Below, piece after piece: positions 7,572-15,086 of a DNA stretch of 19,229 nucleotides. Origin of the DNA: an uncultured beta proteobacterium. Its GTDB lineage: Bacteria > Pseudomonadota > Gammaproteobacteria > Burkholderiales > SG8-39. The notes under the pieces are model-generated. The model did not search any database. It was not told the origin of the DNA and was given only the letters and a program-made list of their open reading frames with translations. The DNA lies in NCBI GenBank assembly GCA_902826155.1, contig CADEDU010000106.1, positions 1 through 19,229 of the forward strand. The letters are read 5' to 3'. Every line of letters begins with the position of its first letter. Positions within the stretch are counted from its first letter, which is position 1. A program made the translations under genes and the position numbers.

Positions 7572-10500
7572 ATGCATCCAGCTGTCCACGCCAGCGCGCG
7601 TTCGATCCGCGCGCGACTGTCAGTCATCGCATTGCTCGCCTGGCTCGCGTTGATTGTTGCGCCGTCGCCCGCACAGGCCAATCCACTCTCCGACGTGGAC
7701 GTCCCGGGTCCGCTCCGGCCGTGGGTTCCGTGGGTGCTGCACAACGCCGACGAGCGTGCGTGCCCGTTCCGCTTCAACAGCGACGGCGGCGATCGGCACT
7801 GCGCCTGGCCGGGCCGCCTGAGCCTGGAGTTGGACGCGCGCGGCGGTCGCTTCAGTTTCGATGTCGAGGTGTTCCGCGCACAGTGGCTCGCGCTGCCCGG
7901 CGAAGCACAGTTCTGGCCGCAGCAGGTGACGATCGACGGCAAGCCCACCGCCGTCACCGCCGAAGAGGGTGTGCCGGGTGTGATCGTGCCGGTCGGGGCG
8001 CATGCCATCTCCGGTCGCTTCGAGTGGGACACTCTGCCCGAGAATCTCAAGGTACCGGCCACGATCGGTCTGGTCGCGCTCAGCATCGATCGGCGGGTCA
8101 TCGACGCGCCGCGAATCGACGAACAGGGCAGGCTGTGGCTGCAAGCCAGTGCCGATGCGGGCGCAAGCGGCGCGCGCCTGGAAGTGCGTGTCGAACGGCT
8201 GCTGACCGACGGCATTCCGTTCCGGGTCGCCACGCGATTCGCGCTGACCGCGTCGGGACGTAACCAGGAGGTGGTTCTCCCCGGGGCGGTATTGCCCGAG
8301 TTCGTGCCGTTGTCGCTGACCAGCGCGTTGCCGGCGCGACTCGAGCCCGACGGCAAACTGCGCGTGCAAGTGCGTGCCGGCCGCTGGGAGGTGCTCGTCG
8401 CCGCGCGGCGCATGGCGCCGGTGCAGACGTTGACGCTGCCCAAGGAGATCGCCGGCAGCGAAGAGGTGTGGTCGTTCGCGCCGCAGAACGTGCTGCGCGT
8501 GGTGAACGTCGAGGGCGGTACCCAGGTCGATGCGCAGCAGACGCAGGTGCCCGATAGCTGGAAGCGTTATCCGGCCTATCGGATGCAGGCCGGAGATGCG
8601 CTGCGTTTCAACGAGCTCAAGCGCGGCGATCCGCAGCCGGCGGCCGATGCGCTCAACCTTGCGCGCAACGTCTGGCTCGATTTCGATGGCGGCGGTTACA
8701 CCCTGCAGGATCGCATCAGCGGCACGCTCTCACGAACCTGGCGGCTCGAAGCCGCATCGCCGCTGGTACTGGGGCGCGTGGCCGTCGATGGTCAGGATCA
8801 GCTCATCACCCGCGGCGAGAAAGAGGCCGGGGTCGAAGTGCGCCGCGGGCGCGCCAACGTCCTGGCCGACAGCCGCATCGATGCGCCCACGCGCACCCTC
8901 GCCGCCACCGGCTGGCAGCACGACTTCCAGTCGTTGTCGATGCGGCTCAATCTGCCGCCGGGCTGGCGCCTGCTGACGGCGACCGGTGCCGATCACGTTA
9001 GCGGAGCGTGGCTGTCGCAGTGGAACAACCTGCTCGATTTCTTCATCGTGCTGGTCATCGCGCTCGCCTGCGGCAAGCTGTGGGGCTGGCGCTGGACCTT
9101 CATCGCGGCGGCGGCTCTGGCGCTGACGTATCACGAGAGCGGCGCGCCGCGCACCGCGTGGATCGTCGCATTGGTGGCCGTCGCGCTGGCGCGTGTAGTG
9201 GTGAACCTGGGCAAGCTCGGCACCGGCGTGCTGTGGTTGAAGCGGCTGACCTGGCTCGGACTCGCGCTGGTGATGATTCCGTTCCTGGTGCAGCAGGTGC
9301 GCCAGACGCTCTATCCGGTGCTCGAGCTTGGTGGCGGGCAGATGGGCGCGGTCGTGGCCTCGGCTGAACCGGTCGCGGCGCCGGCAGCACCAGCTGCAGA
9401 ACGGCCACAGGCACCACCGCAGCCGATGGCTGAGAACGCGCGCGTCGCGCCTGCACCCATGAACGATCAGGAGTCCGAGCGCCGCGACGCGCCGGCCGAG
9501 GCGGGCGCATCCGCCGAATCCAAGCGCCGCACCACCATCGCCCAGGCGCAACAACCGCAGTACCAGACGCAACGATCGATGCAGCTCGATCGCATCGATC
9601 CGAAAGCGAAGGTGCAGACCGGCCCGGGCCTGCCGAGTTGGGGTTGGCGTGCCCATACATTGAGCTGGAGCGGACCGGTGCAGCAGGCGCAGGAAGTCGA
9701 GCTGTGGCTGGTGTCGCCGGCGATGAATGCACTGCTCACCGTGCTACGTCTGGCGCTGGTGCTGTGGCTGCTCGCGCGCATCGCCGACTACGGCTGGCGC
9801 GTGCCGCGCTTACCCACTTCGGGGGCAGCCGCTGCGTCGATGGCATTGCTTGCGCTGGTGCTCACGGCGTCTCCGCCGGACGCCCGCGCTGAAGCCACGC
9901 CAAGTCCGGAGATGTTGAAGGAACTGAAGGACAAGCTGCTGCAGCCGCCGGAGTGCCTGCCGCAATGCGCCGAGATCGCACGCATGCACGTTGCCGCCGA
10001 CAACGACACACTGCGACTGCGCTTGGAAGTGCACGCGCAACAACCGGTCGCCGTACCTTTGCCGGCCGCTGCACGGCAGTGGCTGCCGCGCACGGTGCTG
10101 CTCGACGGCAAACCCACGGCCGGATTGCTGCGTGACGACCAGGGTGCGCTCTGGGCGCGTGTGCCCGCCGGGGTGCATCAACTGGTGCTGGAAGGCTCGT
10201 TGCGCGAGTCAGACGCGGTACAGCTCGCCTTGCCGCTCAAGCCACGGCGGGTCGAATCGGAGCTCACCGGCTGGTCACTCGAAGGCGTACGCGAGCACGG
10301 TGCGGCCGACACCGCGTTGCAACTCACCCGGCGCGATCGGAACGGCGCGAGCACATTGCAAGGCGGCAGCCTGCCGCCGTTCGTGGTGGTGGAACGCACG
10401 CTCGAGCTGGGGCTGGAATGGACGGTCCACACGCGCGTATCGCGTCAGACGCAGGCGAACGTGCCGGCGGTGATCGAAGTGCCGTTGCTCCCGGGCGAAT

Positions 10501-11783
10501 CGATCACCAGTGCCGAGCCGCGGGTGCAGAACGGCAAGGCCCAGGTCAGCATGGGTCCGCAGACCCAGACGATCGAATGGGAGAGCGCGCTCAACGAGGC
10601 AGCCGAACTCAAACTCAGTGCCGCAACCGACGCGCGCTTCGTCGAAATCTGGCGGCTCAACGCCGGCACGCACTGGCGCGTTGCGAGTTCGGGCATTGCG
10701 CCGGTGAGTCATCAGGACGCCGATCGCTGGATGCCGCGCTGGCAACCCTGGCCGGGCGAGTCGATCGCGCTGAAGATCAGCCGACCTGAAGGCATTGAAG
10801 GGCAGACCATCACCATCGATCGATCGCAACTCGTGCTGCGTCCGGGCATCCGCGCCACCGACGCCACGCTCACGTTCACGTTGCGATCCAGCCGCGGCGG
10901 TCAGCACACCATCACGCTGCCGCCGCAGGCCACGCTGCAGCGCATCGCGATCAACGGTCAGTCGCAATCGATCCGCCTGGAAGAGCGCGTGCTGCGATTG
11001 CCGCTCACCCCGGGCACGTCGAACGTCGAGGTGCGCTGGCAGGAACCGCGCGGCATCACCTGGCGCTATACCGCCGCCGAAGTCGATCTCGGTACGCCGA
11101 GCGTCAATGCGCGCACCCAGGTCATGCTGCCCCGCGATCGCTGGCTGTTGCTGGTGAACGGCCCAACGGTCGGGCCCGCGGTGCTGTTCTGGGGCGTGGT
11201 GATCGTGATCGTCATCGTCGCCGTTGCGGTGGCGCGCGTGCCAGGCAGCCCGCTGCGTGCGTGGCAATGGACGCTGCTCGGACTGGGTCTCACGCAGGAG
11301 TCGATCGTGGTCGGCGCGCTGATCGTCGGCTGGTTCTTCGCGTTCGCGCTGCGCGAGCGCCTGGCCGATGCGCTGGCCGATTCACGCTGGCGCTTCAATC
11401 TGTTTCAGCTTGCGCTGGTGGCGCTCACACTGGTGGCCGCGGTGGCGCTGTACTACGCGGTGCGGCACGGGTTGCTCGGCACGCCCGAGATGCAGGTGGC
11501 CGGCAACAACTCGGCCGCGTATCGCCTGGAGTGGTACCAGGATCGCAGCGGCAACACCTTGCCGACGCCGACCGCAACGACAGTGTCGATCCTCGTCTAT
11601 CGCGGCTTGATGCTCGCCTGGGCGCTATGGCTGGCGTATTCGCTAATCAAGTGGTCGCGCTGGGCATGGCGCGCATTCAGCAAGGGCGGCGTGTGGCGCA
11701 GGATCGCGTTGGTGCTGCCGGGGCGGACGCATCAGCGTGCAACGCCGCAGCCGCCGGCGCCGCAATCGTCGTCGTCGTCGTGA
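7572..11783 (+). CDS. Very large exported multi-spanning membrane protein, family not recognised
   Basis: The 1403-residue product does not match a family I can name. Residues 1-36 form an export signal ending in AQA. Residues 37-483 are a beta-rich periplasmic part with Cys64 and Cys77. Four hydrophobic segments follow (about 488-504, 506-520, 528-546, 559-574), then a Pro/Ala/Gln-rich linker (about 597-668), a membrane helix (718-738) and a second signal-like stretch ending in ARA (about 753-775). A second periplasmic part (776-1200, Cys795 and Cys799) leads to helices near 1202-1222, 1244-1260, 1275-1297 and 1336-1359, and a Ser5 tail. A short I/L-D/N-G-K/Q motif recurs near 121, 844 and 1127. 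The layout suggests a duplicated or fused envelope protein. Whether it senses, scaffolds or transports something cannot be told. It has no close operon partner: 187 bp behind the binding-protein gene and convergent with the MFS gene. Confidence 0.85.
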   Translation: MHPAVHASARSIRARLSVIALLAWLALIVAPSPAQANPLSDVDVPGPLRPWVPWVLHNADERACPFRFNSDGGDRHCAWPGRLSLELDARGGRFSFDVEVFRAQWLALPGEAQFWPQQVTIDGKPTAVTAEEGVPGVIVPVGAHAISGRFEWDTLPENLKVPATIGLVALSIDRRVIDAPRIDEQGRLWLQASADAGASGARLEVRVERLLTDGIPFRVATRFALTASGRNQEVVLPGAVLPEFVPLSLTSALPARLEPDGKLRVQVRAGRWEVLVAARRMAPVQTLTLPKEIAGSEEVWSFAPQNVLRVVNVEGGTQVDAQQTQVPDSWKRYPAYRMQAGDALRFNELKRGDPQPAADALNLARNVWLDFDGGGYTLQDRISGTLSRTWRLEAASPLVLGRVAVDGQDQLITRGEKEAGVEVRRGRANVLADSRIDAPTRTLAATGWQHDFQSLSMRLNLPPGWRLLTATGADHVSGAWLSQWNNLLDFFIVLVIALACGKLWGWRWTFIAAAALALTYHESGAPRTAWIVALVAVALARVVVNLGKLGTGVLWLKRLTWLGLALVMIPFLVQQVRQTLYPVLELGGGQMGAVVASAEPVAAPAAPAAERPQAPPQPMAENARVAPAPMNDQESERRDAPAEAGASAESKRRTTIAQAQQPQYQTQRSMQLDRIDPKAKVQTGPGLPSWGWRAHTLSWSGPVQQAQEVELWLVSPAMNALLTVLRLALVLWLLARIADYGWRVPRLPTSGAAAASMALLALVLTASPPDARAEATPSPEMLKELKDKLLQPPECLPQCAEIARMHVAADNDTLRLRLEVHAQQPVAVPLPAAARQWLPRTVLLDGKPTAGLLRDDQGALWARVPAGVHQLVLEGSLRESDAVQLALPLKPRRVESELTGWSLEGVREHGAADTALQLTRRDRNGASTLQGGSLPPFVVVERTLELGLEWTVHTRVSRQTQANVPAVIEVPLLPGESITSAEPRVQNGKAQVSMGPQTQTIEWESALNEAAELKLSAATDARFVEIWRLNAGTHWRVASSGIAPVSHQDADRWMPRWQPWPGESIALKISRPEGIEGQTITIDRSQLVLRPGIRATDATLTFTLRSSRGGQHTITLPPQATLQRIAINGQSQSIRLEERVLRLPLTPGTSNVEVRWQEPRGITWRYTAAEVDLGTPSVNARTQVMLPRDRWLLLVNGPTVGPAVLFWGVVIVIVIVAVAVARVPGSPLRAWQWTLLGLGLTQESIVVGALIVGWFFAFALRERLADALADSRWRFNLFQLALVALTLVAAVALYYAVRHGLLGTPEMQVAGNNSAAYRLEWYQDRSGNTLPTPTATTVSILVYRGLMLAWALWLAYSLIKWSRWAWRAFSKGGVWRRIALVLPGRTHQRATPQPPAPQSSSSS
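11766..11780 (+). repeat. (TCG)5 microsatellite encoding a C-terminal Ser5 tail
   Basis: Five TCG codons directly precede the TGA of the large membrane protein. Triplet slippage would change tail length without shifting the frame. Confidence 0.85.
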
Positions 11784-11838
11784 GTGGATGGGTGCGGTGG
11801 CGAGCCGCGGCGGATCGTCACTCGGCGTGCTGCGTCGA

Positions 11839-13044
11839 TCAGCCGGCGGGCGCTGGTTGCGTACGCGTCGCCAGATGCATGCGCAGCAGAAGCACGATCT
11901 GCAACGCCACCAGCGTGATCCATGCGGTGTAGTAGCCCTGCGTGTCGTAGCGACCGTCGAGCACCGGGTACAGATTCAGGATCGCGCCGATCAGCCACTG
12001 CGTGATGAACGCAGCGGCGAAGCACAGCAGGTTGAGGCAAGTGTTCGCGCGTCCGGTCAGTGCGCTGCTGAACTCCCGTCCTACGATCGCGAACATCGGC
12101 AGCATCGAGTTGGCGGCATAGGCGTAGACCGCCCAAGTGAGCGTGGGCAGCCAGCCCGGCGCGAGCATGATCACCACCTGCGCGACGAGGCCGAGCGCGA
12201 TCGAAAGCTTCACTGGCGTGATCGGCGCCCAGCCACGCGCCACGAGCCGATCGCTGATCAGGCCGCAGGTGAAGAATCCCACGACCATGCTGACGTTGAG
12301 AATCGTCAGCACGTTGCTCACCGCGATGCGCTCCAGGCCGGCAACATCGCGCAGCCATGTCGCCGCCCACAGCGACTGGAACGACAGGAACACACCGAGC
12401 AGTATCGATGGCGTGATGCCGAGCACCCAGAAACGGCGATTGCTATAGATGATGCGCACGCCTTGCAACAGCTGCGCGAGCGACTGTCCGGCCGCATTCG
12501 GTCGCACCCAGCGTGTCGTGGCGAGTGCGGCAAAGCCCAATGTGGCGGCCAACGACGCCCCGACCAGGAACGTGTTGCGCCAGCCGATCGCTTCGACCGC
12601 GAGTTGCACCGGCGTGGCTGCGGCAATGGCGCCGGTTCCGCCAACCGCCGTGGCGAAGCCGATGTACGTGGCGACCTGCGCCTGCGGTGTCCACATCGAC
12701 ACCGCCGACAGGCAGGACATGAGCATGCCGGCCGCGCCCAGTCCGAGCAGCGCGCGTCCGACGATCATCTCGCCCATGCCGTGCGCGAACCCGAATACCG
12801 TCGCCCCCGCGCCGATAGTCAACAGCAGCGCCCCGCACACCCGGCTCGGCCCGAACCGGTCGAGCGCCATGCCGATCGGGATCTGCGCCGCGGCGAAGGT
12901 GAGGAAGTAGGTGGCCGTGAGCATGCCCAGTTCACGTGGACCGAGCGCGAATTCGCCGGCCAGCAGCGGTCCGACCACCGCATTGATGTTACGAAAGAAG
13001 TACGACCAGAAATAGCCGAACACGAACGGTGCGAGCAGCAGCAT
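11839..13044 (-). CDS. Major facilitator superfamily transporter
   Basis: From the ATG at 13044 the product is 401 residues with about twelve hydrophobic segments, the normal MFS size. The first helix carries YFWSYFFRNINAVVGP (11-26). The loop 2-3 motif A is clear (GMALDRFGPSR, 58-68), and a weaker second copy in the C-terminal half reads GLISDRLVARG. The subgroup resembles proton-driven exporters or uptake carriers for organic acids, but the substrate is not readable. The frame extends upstream to 13431, but that stretch is arginine-rich and not transporter-like; a GTG at 13089 is an alternative start giving 416 residues. Neither start has a good ribosome site. It is divergent from the oxygenase-hydrolase pair, so it may carry their substrate or product, and is convergent with the large membrane protein gene. 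Confidence 0.88.
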   Translation of the reverse strand: MLLLAPFVFGYFWSYFFRNINAVVGPLLAGEFALGPRELGMLTATYFLTFAAAQIPIGMALDRFGPSRVCGALLLTIGAGATVFGFAHGMGEMIVGRALLGLGAAGMLMSCLSAVSMWTPQAQVATYIGFATAVGGTGAIAAATPVQLAVEAIGWRNTFLVGASLAATLGFAALATTRWVRPNAAGQSLAQLLQGVRIIYSNRRFWVLGITPSILLGVFLSFQSLWAATWLRDVAGLERIAVSNVLTILNVSMVVGFFTCGLISDRLVARGWAPITPVKLSIALGLVAQVVIMLAPGWLPTLTWAVYAYAANSMLPMFAIVGREFSSALTGRANTCLNLLCFAAAFITQWLIGAILNLYPVLDGRYDTQGYYTAWITLVALQIVLLLRMHLATRTQPAPAG

Positions 13045-13340
13045 CAACGGCGGCAACGCGGGTTCGGGATGAGTGGCCAGGCGTTGCACGATGCGCGTTG
13101 CGGTGTCAGCTTTGAAGCGGATGGATGCGTGGTCTCGCTCTTCGATTCCGCGGCGGATCAATTCGAACCTGCAGCAGCGGTATCCCAAGAGCGTTGTGGT
13201 GCGTCTCGTCGCATGGCGAAGCGCGCTCGACATGCATCGTGATCGTGCCACAACGATACACTTTGCCGGCATGGCGGGCGCATGCAGCGAATCGATTGCT
13301 GTACGTGCCCCAAGCGCGAGCGACACCATGGAGGCAGGCG
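13045..13340. promoter_or_regulatory. Divergent intergenic region between MFS and oxygenase genes
   Basis: About 296 bp (251 bp if the MFS starts at 13089) lie between divergent starts. I find no RNA gene or convincing small gene. ATCGT at 13236-13240 and ACGAT at 13253-13257 form a 5-bp dyad with a 12-bp spacer, a size that would suit a dimeric regulator, but short dyads arise easily by chance. No confident -35/-10 pair was found. Confidence 0.45.
13330..13334 (+). promoter_or_regulatory. Ribosome binding site GGAGG choosing the oxygenase start
   Basis: GGAGG lies 6 nt before the ATG at 13341 and supports this start over the in-frame upstream starts from 13125, whose extra 72 residues do not look like part of the family. 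Confidence 0.85.
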
Positions 13341-14327
13341 ATGGCGGATACCGTTCCGGTGATTGATGTTGGTCCGTTTCTGCGCGGCGAGGGTGGTCGT
13401 GATGCCGTACCGCGAGCGATTGCCGACGCATGCGAGCACATCGGGTTTTTCTCTATCGTCGGACACGGCGTCGATGCGGCGCTTATCGATCGCACGGTTG
13501 CGCTCGCCGCCGAGTTCTTCGCCCGTCCGCTCGATCAGAAGCGTCGCGTGCAGCCGGCCAAGCCAGGGCAGCCACGCGGCTTTCGCGCGATCGGCGACGA
13601 AGGTCTTGCCTACACCCGATCCGGCGCGGCGGCCTTCGATCTGAAGGAGGTATTTCAGATCGGCCCCGACTACGACGACTCGCCGTACTACCACGCGCCC
13701 GATGCCTTGCCGCACTTCATGCCGAATGTGTGGCCATCCGACATGCCCGCGTTCGCGTCGACCTTCACGGCGTACTACGCAGCGATGCAGGCGCTGGCGA
13801 TCCAGCTCATGCGCGCCAGTGCGCTCGCGCTCGCTTTGCCCGAGCGTTGGTTCGACGCGAAGATCGACCGGCACATCAGCGCGCTGCGGGTGCTGCATTA
13901 CCCGGCCCAGGCCAACGCCAACGCTCCGGAACCGGGGCAGTTGCGCGCCGGCGCGCATAGCGACTACGGCACGCTCACCATCTTGCTCTCGCAGAACGTA
14001 TCGAGCGGGCTGCAAGTGATGAGCAAGCGCGACGAATGGATCGACGTGCACGCCCCGCCCGGGAGCTTCGTCATCAACGTCGGCGATCTGCTCATGCGCT
14101 GGACCAACGACCACTGGGTCTCTACGCTGCATCGCGTGCTCAATCCGTCGGCCGAACAAGCCGACGCCGGCCGAATTTCGCTCGCGTTCTTTCATCATCC
14201 CAACTACGACACCGAAGTACGCTGCATCGAGTCGTGTCTGCGTCCTGGTGAGGCACCGAAGTACCCGCCGGTGTGCGCCGGCCCGTATCGGGTGCAGAAG
14301 TACGCGCAGGCTCGCGGCAGCTCATAG
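13341..14327 (+). CDS. Fe(II)/2-oxoglutarate-dependent oxygenase, isopenicillin N synthase-like family
   Basis: The 328-residue product opens with VPVIDVGPFLRG (5-16), the usual N terminus of the DIOX_N domain, followed by GFFSIVGHGV (35-44). The catalytic jelly-roll holds the iron triad: H206 and D208 (AHSDYGTLT) and H264 (STLHRVLNP). R278 and S280 (RIS) form the 2-oxoglutarate carboxylate clamp, which indicates a 2-oxoglutarate-using enzyme rather than a true isopenicillin N synthase. Such cytoplasmic enzymes hydroxylate or oxidatively modify small molecules, consuming O2 and 2-oxoglutarate; the substrate here is unknown. It is followed after 18 bp by an alpha/beta hydrolase gene with its own ribosome site, so the two are very likely co-transcribed. 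The divergent MFS gene may supply the substrate. Confidence 0.93.
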   Translation: MADTVPVIDVGPFLRGEGGRDAVPRAIADACEHIGFFSIVGHGVDAALIDRTVALAAEFFARPLDQKRRVQPAKPGQPRGFRAIGDEGLAYTRSGAAAFDLKEVFQIGPDYDDSPYYHAPDALPHFMPNVWPSDMPAFASTFTAYYAAMQALAIQLMRASALALALPERWFDAKIDRHISALRVLHYPAQANANAPEPGQLRAGAHSDYGTLTILLSQNVSSGLQVMSKRDEWIDVHAPPGSFVINVGDLLMRWTNDHWVSTLHRVLNPSAEQADAGRISLAFFHHPNYDTEVRCIESCLRPGEAPKYPPVCAGPYRVQKYAQARGSS

Positions 14328-14345
14328 AACTCGGGAGCCGGTTGC

Positions 14346-15086
14346 ATGGCGACATTCGTGTTGGTGCACGGTTCGTGGCAGGGCGCGTGGGCATGGGAGC
14401 GGATCGTGCCGTTGCTCGCGGCGCAGGGGCATGCGGCGCTCGCGGTCGATCTTCCCGGCAATGGTCACGGCGCGACCCCTGATCGACCGGTGACGCTCGC
14501 CATGCTGGCCGACCACGTCGCCGACCTCGTCGATCGGGCCGAGCCGCCGGTGATTTTGGTGGGCCACAGCGGCGGCGGAATCGTGGTTTCCGAAGTGGCG
14601 GAACGCTGCGCCGATGCGCTCGCGACCACAGTCTATCTGTGCGCTTTTCTGCTGCGCTCGGGTGAGTCGATCGAATCGTTCTACGCCGAGCACCTGCAGC
14701 CGTGGATGCAGGGTGCGGTGCGTCGAGTGAGCTGGTCGGACGATCGGCTGTGGTCGCGGATCGATCCGGATAGTGCGTGCGAGGTGTTCTATCAGTGCAG
14801 CACGGCGCGGACCGCGCAAGCAGCCGCGGCACGCTTGACGCCGCAGCCGGAACTGCCCAAACGCACGCCATTGCAATTGAGCGCCGAGCGCTTCGCGCGT
14901 GTGCCGCGCTACTACGTCGAGACGCTGCAGGATCGATCGGTGCACATCGAGCTGCAGCGGATCATGCAACGGCAGGTTCCGTGTCGCCGCACCTTCACGC
15001 TCGACACCGACCACGCGCCGCAACTGTCCCGGCCAGCCGAACTGGCTGCGATCCTGCTGGAGATTGGAACGGTGTCGCGCTGCTAG
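14346..15086 (+). CDS. Alpha/beta hydrolase, methylesterase / hydroxynitrile lyase-like (SalA-type) family
   Basis: The 246-residue cytoplasmic enzyme begins FVLVHGSWQGAWAW (4-17), the oxyanion-hole HGS and hallmark of the plant-type methylesterase group also common in proteobacteria. The nucleophile elbow GHSGGG gives S75, and a triad is completed by probable D196 (LQDRSVH) and H223 (DTDHAPQLSRP). It could hydrolyse an ester, lactone or amide; lyase activity is also known in the family. A GGGAG site (14333-14337) lies 8 nt before the ATG. It follows the oxygenase by 18 bp and probably acts on that enzyme's product. Its TAG overlaps the stop of the convergent GGDEF-like gene at 15083-15086, leaving no room for a terminator. 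Confidence 0.92.
   Translation: MATFVLVHGSWQGAWAWERIVPLLAAQGHAALAVDLPGNGHGATPDRPVTLAMLADHVADLVDRAEPPVILVGHSGGGIVVSEVAERCADALATTVYLCAFLLRSGESIESFYAEHLQPWMQGAVRRVSWSDDRLWSRIDPDSACEVFYQCSTARTAQAAAARLTPQPELPKRTPLQLSAERFARVPRYYVETLQDRSVHIELQRIMQRQVPCRRTFTLDTDHAPQLSRPAELAAILLEIGTVSRC

Noticed and set aside
13125..13340. 72-residue upstream extension of the oxygenase frame
   Set aside because: The family begins with the VPVIDVGPF segment just after the ATG at 13341, which also has a good GGAGG site.
13045..13431. Upstream extension of the MFS frame
   Set aside because: The sequence is Arg-rich and non-hydrophobic, overlaps the oxygenase gene, and would give an unusually long N-terminal tail.
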